NCBI GenBank assembly: GCA_034678485.1
Contig: JAXDBU010000014.1
Span: 16,760 to 80,759 of the forward strand
Direction of reading: 5' to 3'
Source of the DNA: PLanc-01 sp034678485
Lineage (GTDB): Bacteria > Planctomycetota > Phycisphaerae > Sedimentisphaerales > Anaerobacaceae
DNA: 64,000 bases
This document shows positions 8,551-17,873 of this stretch, in pieces (position 1 is the first letter of the stretch; each line of letters begins with the position of its first letter). A program made the position numbers and the translations under genes. A model generated the notes under the pieces. That model was given only the letters and a program-made list of their open reading frames with translations, was not told where the DNA came from and searched no databases.

Positions 8551-11500
8551 ATGTTACCGAAACCGATACGGCGGATGGGGTGTATCGCGGCTGCTGCGGT
8601 AGTCGCGGCAACATGCTGGATGACCTCGTGGGGTCTGTGCATCCTGGCCGGCATTATCCTTCTGCTGGTGGTACTGGGTCTCTATTGGTTCCTCCTGAAG
8701 CGGATGAGAAGCCGAAAGACGGGAGCGCTGCACGAGCGCGTCCTGGCCAGTCTGATCTCGCGTGTGTCGCCGGGCGATCCGGAAGTGGCGGCCAAGGTCG
8801 ATCAGTTGCGCCGGCGGTTCAAGGACGGCATTCTGACGTTCCATCGGGCCGGCAAGAATCTATACGGCCTGCCTTGGTATCTGTTGCTGGGCGAGTCCGG
8901 GGCAGGAAAGACCGAGGCCATCCGCCACTGCGGGATCACGTTTCCAGCCGGTCTGAACGACAAGTACCAGGGTATCGGCGGCACCGTCAACATGGATTGG
9001 TGGTTCACCAACCATGGGGTTCTTTTGGACACCGCCGGGCGGCTTGTCGAACAGGCCCAGGCCATGCGGGACAACGAATGGAAGGAGTTTCTCAGCTTGC
9101 TGCGCCGGTACAGGCCCAGGTGTCCGATCAACGGCGCCTTCCTGGCCGTTCCCGCGGACATGCTGCTCATGAAGACCCCGGAGGAGATCGAAAAGAAGGG
9201 CGCCGCCATCGCCCGTCAGTTCGATACGATTCGCCAGACCCTGGATGTCCGTTTCCCCGTCTATATCCTGGTCACCAAGAGCGACAAGATCTTCGGCTTC
9301 CGGGAGTTCTTCTCCTGCTGGAACCAGGATCATCAGGTCAACCAGATGCTCGGCTGGTCCAACCCCCAGCCGTGGGACGAGCCCTTCAAGCCACAGTGTA
9401 CTGGGGAGTATCTCTCCGAAGTCCAACGACAGCTCATCGAGCAGCGTCTGCACCTGCTCCGCGGGAACCAGGACGCCGAAGCGGACGACGGGGATCGGCC
9501 CAGCATGGAAGCAGCCTATGCCTTTCCGCAGAGCTTTGCGGATATTGTGCCCCGCCTGGCGATCTACTTGCAGCAGATCTTTGCGGCCGACGAGCAGTGG
9601 CGCAAGCCGCTCTTCGTCCGGGGCATCTACTTCACGTCCTCCATGCAGGAAGGGGCGGCCATGGACCGCGACCTGGCGGCTTTCCTCGGCATCCCTGCGG
9701 AGCAGTTGCCCGAGAACATCTGGAGGCAGGACAAAGCTCTGTTCCTGCGCGACCTGTTCCTCAAGAAGGCGTTCCGGGAGAAGGGACTGGTCACCGATGC
9801 GACGGACGCCCGTCGACTGTGGATGCGACGGAAGATCGTGGTGGCAGCGGCGCTGCTCGTTTGCATCCCTGTCCTGGCCGGATTGACCGTCCACAAAAGC
9901 CTGCAACTGAGAGACGCACAGAAGGCGCTGATCACGCCGCTCCGGAATGCGAACCAGCCCCGTGCACGATGGTCCGTCATGGACGCGTGTGACGTGTGGA
10001 AACCGGCGGATGAAATCGAGCCCATTCTGAGTGATCTGAACAAGCTCCACGACGTGACTATCGACCCCAACTGGCGCGCGTTCCGAGGTCTGGCGAGGTA
10101 CCTCCAGGATGTCGATAAAGCCGATATCAAGGAGGTCTATGAGATTGTGTACGTCAGGACCTTTGGTCCGGTTGTCCGCGCTGCAGAGAATCGCCTTGCG
10201 GGAACTGTGCCGCCGGGGGAACGAGACTTCGAGGAGTTGAAGGAGTTGAGAGGCGTATTGGGGGTCGAGCAGAAAGGCATCGATCCAAACGGACCGGCGC
10301 TGTGCAAGGCCCTGCTTGCATTAGAGCAGTTTCTGGCACTCCGCGACGCCGTGGGGCAGTTTGACAAGGAACGAAAGGCAATCGAGGAAAGTAACTACCC
10401 TGTTGACGCCAAGTCTTGCTCGGATGCCTTCGAGAAGATGAAGCTGGTCCAAGAGCGTATGGGGCGATATGCCGATTCTGCCGGATACAAGAACGACCCC
10501 GACCTGATCCAGTCGCTCACGACGCTGCAGGAGACCTTGCTGCGGTATGCCTCTGAGCAGGAGAAGAGGAGCCAGGCCCTGGGTGCCTATACACAGGACG
10601 CCAAGGACGGATTCCAAGGAATGATGGCGGCCCGGCTCGGAGAATTCGACAAGGCACTTTGGAGCAATAGAGATCATTGTTTTGCAGACTGCAATGCGAC
10701 CGACCGAATCATGCGAGCCCAGAACATCGTTGACCTGTCGAAACGGATTCAAGCGGAACATCTGTTCCCTGAGACCGACGATCCCAATAGGCCGATTGCA
10801 CGAGAGAAAGCCAGGCAGGCATGGCAGGAACTCACGAAGAAGCTTGACACGGAGACACTGAAAGGACTGATCGCGGGCGAAAGGGACACGAAGGCGAGCC
10901 CGAGCCCATGCTTTGATCCCAAGATAGCAGGGCTGGTTCTGGCGACCTGGAGACACATCTCAGGCCAGGCCGATGAAGGAGTCTACAAGGACTACAACGA
11001 TTTGTACGTCTGGTATTGGAGACAGCAGTACTGTGCGGACTGCTTCGCGACGAAGACGCTTCTGCCTACACCCGCATCCGCCGAGCATTCGTGGGGGGAG
11101 CGTTTTGAGTGGTTGGGCAAGGACTTCAAGCCGGAGCGTGTCTGTGAAGAACTCAAGTCCCTGCAGCACGAAGTCGATGCAGCCTTGAAGGAAATAGGTG
11201 TCTCACAGCATGTCAGCCAGGATACATGGCCTGCAACGCTCGGCAAGGTGAAGGAGTCGTGGGGCAAGCTGGGTGCGGACCCCTTGATCGCACGAGCGAC
11301 GTTGCTGGCGTGCAGCGATCTCTCGGACAAGTATTGTCTTGACCGGGACGGGCTTGACGCGCTGAACCTCTATGTGAACGCGCTCTGTGAGAAGTCGTTT
11401 GACCTTCTGGTCAAGAGCGCAGGGGAGTGTGTCGAGAAGGAATGGGAATGGCTGAGACAGGAATACGTGAGCCGCTTTCCGATGAATCGTGATGCAAGCG

Positions 11501-12234
11501 ACGACTGCACCGACGCAGACCCGAATCGCGCAATCCGCGTGCTGGGATATCTCAAGCAGTGCTTTCCCGACCAGGAACAGGAACCGAATCGCTGGGCGAG
11601 CCTTCGCGCCAAGCCGAACGATCTGAGCGTCACGACGGCAGAATTGGCTCGGATGGAAGAGTTTCTGACCCGGTTTGGAAAAGGGTGCTCCGTTCGTATC
11701 ACGACTCTGCCCGGCCGGTCGGGCACAGCGACGAAACTGACGATAACCACGCAGACTGACAGCGCACTCGAGTTGCCCATTGTGAAGGTTCGCGGCCTCA
11801 GACCTGATGATCCAGGTTTCAAACCTGGACGATGGACGCCTGCCGGCTGGGAACCCGGCGGCTGGATACCCGTCATGGTGGATGGCTCCAAGATAACGAG
11901 CGATGGAATCCACTATTTCACGGCAGAATACAGCAGGGGGCTCTCCGGCACGAGCAAAAGGCCCGCCGCCCCGGAGGCTCTGCGTTCGGAGCGCGTCGCA
12001 GGTCGCTGGGCGTTCATGCGGATGTTGCGCGGTCAACCACGAGGCGGGGACACCAAGCTTGCGATCACCCGGCCCCGACGCGATGACGAGGATCCGAACA
12101 AACCCTGGTACATCGTGATTGAAGCCAAGGAAGGGAACATCGAAATCCCGCTCAAGATCGAGTTCGTGACAGCGAATGAGAAGAGAATTCCGTTGGTTTT
12201 CGATCTGTGGCGGGAGGATCCAAATGTTCCGTGA
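8551..12234 (+). CDS. tssM: TssM/IcmF-like type VI secretion inner-membrane protein
   Basis: The product is 1227 residues, the usual IcmF/TssM size. Two N-terminal membrane spans (about residues 10-50, including LCILAGIILLLVVLGLYWFL) lead to a cytoplasmic NTPase-like domain. That domain has Walker A GESGAGKT near residue 115, a WWF motif and a DTAGRL switch near 153. A third span (KIVVAAALLVCIPVLAGL) lies near residue 430. It is followed by a periplasmic helical domain and a beta-rich C-terminus, as in TssM. The protein forms the trans-envelope channel complex with TssL. AGGAG lies 10 bases before the ATG. No tssJ lipoprotein or tssK baseplate gene lies between it and its neighbours. Confidence 0.92.
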   Translation: MLPKPIRRMGCIAAAAVVAATCWMTSWGLCILAGIILLLVVLGLYWFLLKRMRSRKTGALHERVLASLISRVSPGDPEVAAKVDQLRRRFKDGILTFHRAGKNLYGLPWYLLLGESGAGKTEAIRHCGITFPAGLNDKYQGIGGTVNMDWWFTNHGVLLDTAGRLVEQAQAMRDNEWKEFLSLLRRYRPRCPINGAFLAVPADMLLMKTPEEIEKKGAAIARQFDTIRQTLDVRFPVYILVTKSDKIFGFREFFSCWNQDHQVNQMLGWSNPQPWDEPFKPQCTGEYLSEVQRQLIEQRLHLLRGNQDAEADDGDRPSMEAAYAFPQSFADIVPRLAIYLQQIFAADEQWRKPLFVRGIYFTSSMQEGAAMDRDLAAFLGIPAEQLPENIWRQDKALFLRDLFLKKAFREKGLVTDATDARRLWMRRKIVVAAALLVCIPVLAGLTVHKSLQLRDAQKALITPLRNANQPRARWSVMDACDVWKPADEIEPILSDLNKLHDVTIDPNWRAFRGLARYLQDVDKADIKEVYEIVYVRTFGPVVRAAENRLAGTVPPGERDFEELKELRGVLGVEQKGIDPNGPALCKALLALEQFLALRDAVGQFDKERKAIEESNYPVDAKSCSDAFEKMKLVQERMGRYADSAGYKNDPDLIQSLTTLQETLLRYASEQEKRSQALGAYTQDAKDGFQGMMAARLGEFDKALWSNRDHCFADCNATDRIMRAQNIVDLSKRIQAEHLFPETDDPNRPIAREKARQAWQELTKKLDTETLKGLIAGERDTKASPSPCFDPKIAGLVLATWRHISGQADEGVYKDYNDLYVWYWRQQYCADCFATKTLLPTPASAEHSWGERFEWLGKDFKPERVCEELKSLQHEVDAALKEIGVSQHVSQDTWPATLGKVKESWGKLGADPLIARATLLACSDLSDKYCLDRDGLDALNLYVNALCEKSFDLLVKSAGECVEKEWEWLRQEYVSRFPMNRDASDDCTDADPNRAIRVLGYLKQCFPDQEQEPNRWASLRAKPNDLSVTTAELARMEEFLTRFGKGCSVRITTLPGRSGTATKLTITTQTDSALELPIVKVRGLRPDDPGFKPGRWTPAGWEPGGWIPVMVDGSKITSDGIHYFTAEYSRGLSGTSKRPAAPEALRSERVAGRWAFMRMLRGQPRGGDTKLAITRPRRDDEDPNKPWYIVIEAKEGNIEIPLKIEFVTANEKRIPLVFDLWREDPNVP

Positions 12235-12270
12235 TCCGGGTCATAGATGGGCAGGAAATGAGGTGTGTCG

Positions 12271-13197
12271 ATGAAGTGTTCGCTGCTGGGGCTCGTGGGC
12301 CTGGAGGGCCTGACAAAGCGGATTCGCGTGGTGGTTTTTGGAAAACACCCGACCACGCCGGACTATATCGAGGAGATTGGGCTCAGCACCCCTGCCCTCG
12401 TGCAGGCCTACAAGCTGCTCTTCGAGGGCATCAAGGAGAACACCACGGGCAGTGACGGCTGGAGTGGGCTGAGCAATGGCCAGTTGATCGGTTTCGACCA
12501 CAAGGGCATCCTGGATCTGGGGTCCGACATCATCGCAGTTCGGATCTGGCCTTCCAGGGACAGCACCGAGAAACGTGAGTTTCCCCTGATCGTATGCGTC
12601 CAGTGCTCTGCGGCCCCTCTGGAGTGGGTCCTGGGCGAGGTCCTGCCCTGTCTGGATGGAATCGGCGAGACCCTTGTGGAGACGTCTTCCCTGGCGGACG
12701 TGATGGCCCATGTGAGGGACCTCGAACGGCATCTCAACGAGCGTTTGCGGTCGGACCGGCCCAAAGCCGGACCTTGCAAGTCCTACGGCGAGGCGCTGGC
12801 CCAATTGGCCCAGTTGCCCGAGCTCTCCGCAGAGGGCACGGACTTGGTCCGGACCCTCTACCACATCTCCGAGCGGGACCTGCTCGCAAAGTCCGGAGAG
12901 CCCTTCCTGGTGCGCATCCCCCTGAGCAAGACCACAGCGCCCCGAAGCGTTGCCGGATGGCTGCGTTTGCTGAGGGCCAAGTATGGTAAGAAGGTGCCTC
13001 TGATAGGGATCTGGCGCAACGAGGGGAGCTGGCTCGACCTGTTTATCGGCGGGTTGTTGCCCAGACAGTTGTACTGCATCCGCGTCCCGGCCGCCTGCGC
13101 CTTGGCGACGAGCATACCTTATCCCATCGATCCGGGATTTTGGGCCAGGTATGAACAGATCCTCAAAAGGGCTCGCTCCGGCCTCCAGCACAGATGA
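12271..13197 (+). CDS. TagF-like protein of the T6SS-like cluster
   Basis: The product is 308 residues. The N-terminal half has VVVFGKHPTTPDYIEEIGL near residue 20, matching the TagF 'GKlPs.GDFv' opening, then a beta-rich part (GILDLGSDIIAVRIW, REFPLIVCVQC) typical of the TagF/ImpM domain. TagF represses type VI secretion post-translationally in proteobacteria, through the Fha protein. It starts 36 bases after tssM, and GAGG lies 7 bases before the ATG at 12271. A GTG at 12265 is an alternative start. Downstream (13198-13330) I see no gene, so this is the last gene of the cluster. Family assignment is moderate: the motif and position fit, but the C-terminal 150 residues are unfamiliar. Confidence 0.65.
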   Translation: MKCSLLGLVGLEGLTKRIRVVVFGKHPTTPDYIEEIGLSTPALVQAYKLLFEGIKENTTGSDGWSGLSNGQLIGFDHKGILDLGSDIIAVRIWPSRDSTEKREFPLIVCVQCSAAPLEWVLGEVLPCLDGIGETLVETSSLADVMAHVRDLERHLNERLRSDRPKAGPCKSYGEALAQLAQLPELSAEGTDLVRTLYHISERDLLAKSGEPFLVRIPLSKTTAPRSVAGWLRLLRAKYGKKVPLIGIWRNEGSWLDLFIGGLLPRQLYCIRVPAACALATSIPYPIDPGFWARYEQILKRARSGLQHR

Positions 13198-13330
13198 CGC
13201 CGATGAGACAGACCTCGCAATTGCCCCTCACTCGCGGGGACAGCGCAACGGAACCATGGTGGGTCGCCAATAGAAGAAACGCCATAAACCCTTGGCTTTC
13301 ACGGGCTTACGACGTATCTGGAAAATGCAA

Positions 13331-13417
13331 CGGAGAGGGCGGGATTCGAACCCGCGGTACCGTAAACGGCACACTGGTTTTCGAAACCAGCTCGATCAGC
13401 CACTCCGACACCTCTCC
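13331..13417 (-). tRNA. tRNA-Ser (CGA)
   Basis: Read on the minus strand, an 87-base class II tRNA with acceptor stem GGAGAGG/CCTCTCC, anticodon arm CTGGT-TTCGAAA-ACCAG (anticodon CGA), a long variable arm (TGTGCCGTTTACGGTACC region) and T arm GCGGGTTCGAATCCCGC. The discriminator is G, as expected for serine, and CCA is not encoded. The flanks 13198-13330 and 13418-13557 hold no gene I can see. Confidence 0.95.
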
Positions 13418-13557
13418 GTGTGGCGATCTTATCGGGCCCTCACGCGTGAGGGGTCGCATTCGCGACGACCTCATGCAAAAGCCCTCGTGTACTTATCGTC
13501 TATATTGTACCTTGCATTCACGCTGCGGCAAACAAAAAACCGCAGCCGATCTGGCTG

Positions 13558-14361
13558 TCAATCGGTGTGGAACACCTCTTCCATGCCCTTCCACTGCTCA
13601 CCCTCCGGCGTGCCGGGGAGGCGGACCTGCAGCGGGTCGGTGTATGTCCACCAGGTCTTCGTCACTTCGTCCGCGATGCCGGCCATGTCGGCCTTGAAAT
13701 CGTTGCCGACGTACTCGAAGTAGCTGAACAGGAGGTACTCGCCGGGCTTGATCTGGCCCAGGTAGATGGAGTAGTTGCGGATATTGGCCCGTTCGATGGC
13801 CGCGAGAACGCCGGGCCAGACCACCGCATGCATCTGGGTGTAGGCGAGGATGTTCTTCTGGGGCATCCCGATGATCGAGCCGTGACGGGACTTCACCTCG
13901 CTTGCCTTGTAGGCCGGCCCGCTGTGGTGGAACACCTCCTCCCAACTGGCCCACCATTCGCCTTCTCTTGCGGTCGGCAGGGGTCTCTGGAGAGGGTCTG
14001 TGTTCTTCCACCACTCCTGGGTGGTCTTGTCCTTCTTCATCTTGGCCATGTCGGCGTCGAAGTTCTTGCCTGTGTACTCGTAGTAGCTGAACAGGTAGTG
14101 CTCGCCCGGCGTGACTTCGCCGAGGTAGATGGAGTAGTTGTCGATGTTGGCCTTGTCGATCATCTTGAGCACGCCGGGCCAGGTCTCCGCATGGAGCTTC
14201 TTGTACTCCGCGATGCTCGCCTCGGGGATGGCGATCACCGATCCGTGCCGCTGGACCTTGGGTTTGGCGACGGACACTTCGAGACTGCACTTGCACCCAC
14301 AAAGCGAAACCAGACAAAGACTTGCAGCCGCGAGGATTGCGATCTTCCCGTTCCTGGGCAT
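13558..14361 (-). CDS. duplicated L-rhamnose mutarotase-like lipoprotein
   Basis: The product is 267 residues from the ATG at 14361, with AGGAGG 7 bases upstream. It has a lipoprotein signal (LCLVSLCGC lipobox near residue 20). Two tandem RhaM-like domains follow, of about 110 residues each. Copy 1 has AEYKKLHAETWPGVLKMI, NYSIYLGE, YLFSYYEY and EWWKNTDP; copy 2 has AYTQMHAVVWPGVLAAI, NYSIYLGQ, YLLFSYFEY and TWWTYTDP. Both end in an EEVFH motif. E. coli RhaM is a single cytoplasmic domain that interconverts rhamnose anomers; here the pair is probably membrane-anchored outside the cytoplasm. The symporter gene lies 32 bases upstream on the same strand, which suggests sugar handling at the cell surface. 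The actual substrate is not known. Confidence 0.85.
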   Translation of the reverse strand: MPRNGKIAILAAASLCLVSLCGCKCSLEVSVAKPKVQRHGSVIAIPEASIAEYKKLHAETWPGVLKMIDKANIDNYSIYLGEVTPGEHYLFSYYEYTGKNFDADMAKMKKDKTTQEWWKNTDPLQRPLPTAREGEWWASWEEVFHHSGPAYKASEVKSRHGSIIGMPQKNILAYTQMHAVVWPGVLAAIERANIRNYSIYLGQIKPGEYLLFSYFEYVGNDFKADMAGIADEVTKTWWTYTDPLQVRLPGTPEGEQWKGMEEVFHTD

Positions 14362-14393
14362 TTGAGAGCCTCCTGAATTCAGATAGATATCGC

Positions 14394-16253
14394 TCATTTC
14401 ACCAATCCGAAGAACCGCTGCGTCGCCTCCGTGGAGAAGACGATGTACAGACAGATCATGATCACGAAGAGCAGTCCGGCCATCACCTTGTAGTTGAGGA
14501 TGCCCTTCCAGCCGGGCTCGGCCAATGCGTGGAGCGGGTTCTTCCACACCAGCCGCTCGCTCTGCGCCGTGTGCTGGTGCGGCCAGATCAACGAGGCTGC
14601 AACAAGGACCACGGAGCAGATCACGAACAGGTAGAACGAAGCCATCATGAACTGCACGTTCCAGTGCGTGTATTCCTTATACCAGTCCAGCAGGAACACG
14701 GTAAGCCCGAGCAGCGACCCGATGGCCAGCGTCGCCAGAGCGCCGCGACTGGAGGCCCGACGCCAGAAGACGCCCCAGAGGAAGACCGTCGTGATCGGAG
14801 GCGCCAGGTAGGAGATGACGGTGTTCGAGCCTTTGTAGATGCTCTCGAACTTCGCGATGAACGGCGACCATACGATCGCCAGAAGCATCGCGACGACGGT
14901 GGCGATCCGACCGATGACGACCAACTTGCGATCCGAGGTTCCGGGCCGCCATCGGCGATATAGATCGTAGCTGAACAGCGTCGCGATGGAGTTCAACGCA
15001 CCGGAGACTGTGCTCATCAGAGCGGCCAGCAGGGCCGCCGCCAGGACGCCTCGCATGCCCACGGGCAACAGCTCCAGGATCATGTGGGCGTATACCGCAT
15101 CGGACTTGGCCTTGAGCACCTTGCGCTCGACCAGCGAGGTCATGGTCTCGCTTACCTGCTGCTTCTGGAGGCCGGTCTGCTCCACGACGTAGTCCACACG
15201 GACGTCTTTCTCGGGACCATCGTAGTCCTGGATCGCCTGATACACCTGTTTCTCTGCGGGGGACAGTTCCACCTGCACCGTCTGGCCCGCTTCGACCTTC
15301 AACACGGGCAGCGCCGTCACCTTGTGCTGGTGCAGCAGGGCGAGCATGATCGTCCCCGGGAAGACGAAGATGAACACCGGCAGGATCTTGATGAACCCTG
15401 CGAACAACGGCCCGACCCGTGCGTGATTCTCATCCTTGGCGCCGAGCACCCGCTGTACGATGGTCTGGTCGGCGCACCAGTACCACAGGCCGATGATCGG
15501 GTACCCGAGCAGCACCGAGTACCAGGGCAGGCCGGCGGGGTCCTGCGCGCTGCGCAGCACCGTCAGCTTGACCGGATCGACATTCGACGCGACGCCTGAC
15601 CAGCCCCCAACATGGTAGAGACCAACTAATGTGATGGAGATCGCTCCGATCAGCAGGATGATCGTCTGCAGCGACTCGGTCAGCACGACGGCCAGCAGGC
15701 CGCCGACGACGGTATAGATGCCCGTCAGAACCGCGGTGCCGATGATGCTGGTCCACTTGTCGATGCCGAACATCACTTCCAGCACGACGGCCCCTGTGTA
15801 GAGCGTGAAGCCGATATGGATCACGATGGCCGAAACGATGGACAGCGCGGCCAGCCAGTCGCGACACCCCCGGCTGTATCGCTGCTCCAGGAAATCGGGC
15901 AGCGTCGCAACCTTCGAGCGGAAGTAGAAGGGTGCGAAGAACAGAGACAGCGTAATCAGCAGGAAGGGAGCCATCCACTCGAAGTTGCCGTAAGCCAGGC
16001 CGTTCAGGTACCCTTCTTGCGCCTGACTGACGAGATGGATCGTCGAGATGTTCGTCGAGAACAGGGCCAGTCCGATAACCGGCCAGGTCAACGTGCCACC
16101 GGCGAGAAAGTAGCTGCGATCCGCTTCGCCCTTGCGGCGACGCAAGCCGACCCAGCAGCCGATGCCCACGATGACCACCAGATACAGAATGATCACGGCC
16201 ATGTCAATGGTCCCGATGGCCATCCTGCCCGCCGCGAGAATCCCTGCCGTCAT
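14394..16253 (-). CDS. sodium/solute symporter (SSS family)
   Basis: The product is 619 residues with 13 or more hydrophobic segments. SSS features include the first span (AVIILYLVVIVGIGCWVGL) followed by a KGEADRSYFLAGGTLTWPVI segment, and STNISTIHLVSQAQEG in the Na+-site region. GLWYWCADQTIVQRVLGAKD matches the sugar-transporter (SGLT-like) subgroup. A non-membrane insert of about 80 residues (VEAGQTVQVELSPAEKQVYQ, then EKDVRVDYVVEQTGLQKQQV) sits between late spans. The start is the ATG at 16253, with AAGGG upstream; several in-frame ATGs follow. It is co-directional with the rhamnose-mutarotase-like gene, so uptake of a sugar such as a deoxyhexose is a reasonable inference. Confidence 0.9.
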   Translation of the reverse strand: MTAGILAAGRMAIGTIDMAVIILYLVVIVGIGCWVGLRRRKGEADRSYFLAGGTLTWPVIGLALFSTNISTIHLVSQAQEGYLNGLAYGNFEWMAPFLLITLSLFFAPFYFRSKVATLPDFLEQRYSRGCRDWLAALSIVSAIVIHIGFTLYTGAVVLEVMFGIDKWTSIIGTAVLTGIYTVVGGLLAVVLTESLQTIILLIGAISITLVGLYHVGGWSGVASNVDPVKLTVLRSAQDPAGLPWYSVLLGYPIIGLWYWCADQTIVQRVLGAKDENHARVGPLFAGFIKILPVFIFVFPGTIMLALLHQHKVTALPVLKVEAGQTVQVELSPAEKQVYQAIQDYDGPEKDVRVDYVVEQTGLQKQQVSETMTSLVERKVLKAKSDAVYAHMILELLPVGMRGVLAAALLAALMSTVSGALNSIATLFSYDLYRRWRPGTSDRKLVVIGRIATVVAMLLAIVWSPFIAKFESIYKGSNTVISYLAPPITTVFLWGVFWRRASSRGALATLAIGSLLGLTVFLLDWYKEYTHWNVQFMMASFYLFVICSVVLVAASLIWPHQHTAQSERLVWKNPLHALAEPGWKGILNYKVMAGLLFVIMICLYIVFSTEATQRFFGLVK

Positions 16254-16625
16254 GTTCGACGCCCTTTCACAACTACCCGTACAGGACCCCCCAATCACTT
16301 GCTGGTGCAGTATAGGCTTGCGACGACAAAAAGCAACCCCGCGTCGGAGAATCGTTCGCGCCGGGTGCGATTCATGCTTGCAGTGGGTTCTTTCGAGCCT
16401 CGGGAATCGACCCTGCCATTCCTGCCACACTTGCCCTTGACCCCCGATCGCGGGGCCAAGCAGGAACCCAGGAACCGTGGCATGCGACGTGTCTGAGGAA
16501 GTGGATTCCCGCCTGCGCGGGAATGACAATCGCGGGGCTCCGCAGACTGCTCTTGCACACACACAAGCACAGTCCATACGCCCCCTCTGCACCGGCAGCC
16601 ACATCCCACGCACCGAGAAGCCACC
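16254..16625. other. gene-free interval with a palindromic repeat
   Basis: No gene is supported here. At 16505-16524 is ATTCCCGCCTGCGCGGGAAT followed by GAC, a short palindrome of a type seen in many bacterial genomes. The frames crossing it are artefacts of the repeat. It lies upstream of the symporter and downstream of the Bax1-like gene. Confidence 0.6.
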
Positions 16626-17873
16626 CTACGTGACGCCTCGGCTCCTCGCGGCCTCGAGGGCCGCCAGGACCGGCTCGATCTTCAGAGCGGTCTTGTAGAC
16701 CAGGACGTTGTCCGCGATCTCGGCGCCTTCGCGAAGCGAGATCTGTGGCACGACCAAGAGGATTCTGTGCTTGCGGAATCGACGGAGCGTCTCTCGCTTG
16801 TGCTCCAGGTATTCCGGCGTCCAAAAGCCGACGATCTCAAGGAAGACCTCCGTGCCGTCCTCGTGACGGAAGGTGAAATCCGGAACGAATGTCGCCTGAT
16901 GCTCGTGCAGGATGTCACCCTCGCGGATGAGTTGCCAGCCGTCGCGAGCCGGGCCAAACTTGTTCGCAAAGGATTCCTCCAGAGCGGAGTCGAACTCCTC
17001 CGGCGCAGGCAGGTGGCTCGTGAAGCGATCCACATCGGAGATCGCAAGGTGGGCCTTGGTCTTCCAGGGCGTTTGCAGGACAGCCGTCAGTTCCCAGCCC
17101 TTGCAGGCCAGCAACGCCGGCAGAAAGCGGGCGAAGTTCACCCCGTACCGTCGGGTCTCGTGCAGCAGTGACGCCGGGCCGGAGAATGTGATGCAATACG
17201 TAGCATGGGCATCCCGCCCATGAGGGCACGGGCAGGATGCCCGTGCTACGGTGATTTCATGCAGCAGCCTCGCGAGCTTTGCGTAGCGGAGGATCGTCTT
17301 GAGATCGGCAGTCGCCGTGACAGTCATCGTCTCGGCGCGATACAGCGCCGCCTGGAGCTGCGCGACGTTATACCGAGAGAGAAACGCGCCCGCGTCAGGA
17401 TAGCCTGGAAAGCTCGCGAGCTGCTGGAACGAAATGACATCCGCATAGAGCGTCCGCTCAATCTCGTCCCAGGGTTTGGCGAGTTCCTCAGCGAGCTGCG
17501 TCTTGGCCTGGTCTTCCTGGTGCTCGAAGAGCCGGTCCGGCGTCCGCACGAGCGGATGCAACCTCGCGGCCTTCGAGAAGACCTCCAGCCGGAGCTTGGA
17601 AGCGGTGCCCGCGGAATCCGCTTCGTAGACGCTCGCATCGTCAAGCAGCTTGCAGAAGGCCTGGAGGCGCCGGACCGGGCAGTCGGGCTCGTCCGCGAAG
17701 ATCGCTTCAATTTCCTTGTGCAGCGAGCGGCGCTGGCGGCCCGCGCCGTTGCGATAGACCGCGAGCATCCGCTCGGCGTACTCGCGATAGTGCCGATGCG
17801 TCCCCTGCGTGAGTCGGTCGGGGACGGCCCGCCCGTCCCTATACTCGACGATGGACTGTTCGCTCGTAAGCAT
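16626..17873 (-). CDS. Bax1-like nuclease (DUF790)
   Basis: The product is 415 residues from the ATG at 17873 (MLTSEQSIVEYRDGRAVPDRL). DUF790 features are the N-terminal helical part, ADLKTILRYAKLARLLHEI, the block FSGPASLLHETRRYGVNFAR and a C-terminal PD-(D/E)XK-like nuclease core (FVPDFTFRHEDGTEVFLEIV then GFWTPEYLEHK). In archaea Bax1 pairs with the XPB helicase and cuts bubble or overhang DNA in nucleotide excision repair. The start lies inside the end of the helicase gene (35-base overlap), as expected for a coupled pair. A palindromic repeat at 17200-17249 is embedded in frame and adds about 17 residues (VARASCPCPHGRDAHAT) between conserved blocks. A longer frame upstream of 17873 is only a shadow of the helicase. 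Confidence 0.85.
   Translation of the reverse strand: MLTSEQSIVEYRDGRAVPDRLTQGTHRHYREYAERMLAVYRNGAGRQRRSLHKEIEAIFADEPDCPVRRLQAFCKLLDDASVYEADSAGTASKLRLEVFSKAARLHPLVRTPDRLFEHQEDQAKTQLAEELAKPWDEIERTLYADVISFQQLASFPGYPDAGAFLSRYNVAQLQAALYRAETMTVTATADLKTILRYAKLARLLHEITVARASCPCPHGRDAHATYCITFSGPASLLHETRRYGVNFARFLPALLACKGWELTAVLQTPWKTKAHLAISDVDRFTSHLPAPEEFDSALEESFANKFGPARDGWQLIREGDILHEHQATFVPDFTFRHEDGTEVFLEIVGFWTPEYLEHKRETLRRFRKHRILLVVPQISLREGAEIADNVLVYKTALKIEPVLAALEAARSRGVT
17200..17249. repeat. palindromic repeat inside the Bax1-like gene
   Basis: Two 20-base arms, at 17200-17219 and 17230-17249, are inverted copies with two mismatches: the left arm begins GTAGCATGGGCATCC and the right arm ends GGATGCCCGTGCTAC. 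The repeat keeps the Bax1-like frame open. Related elements lie at 5009-5079 and 56179-56257. Confidence 0.8.
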
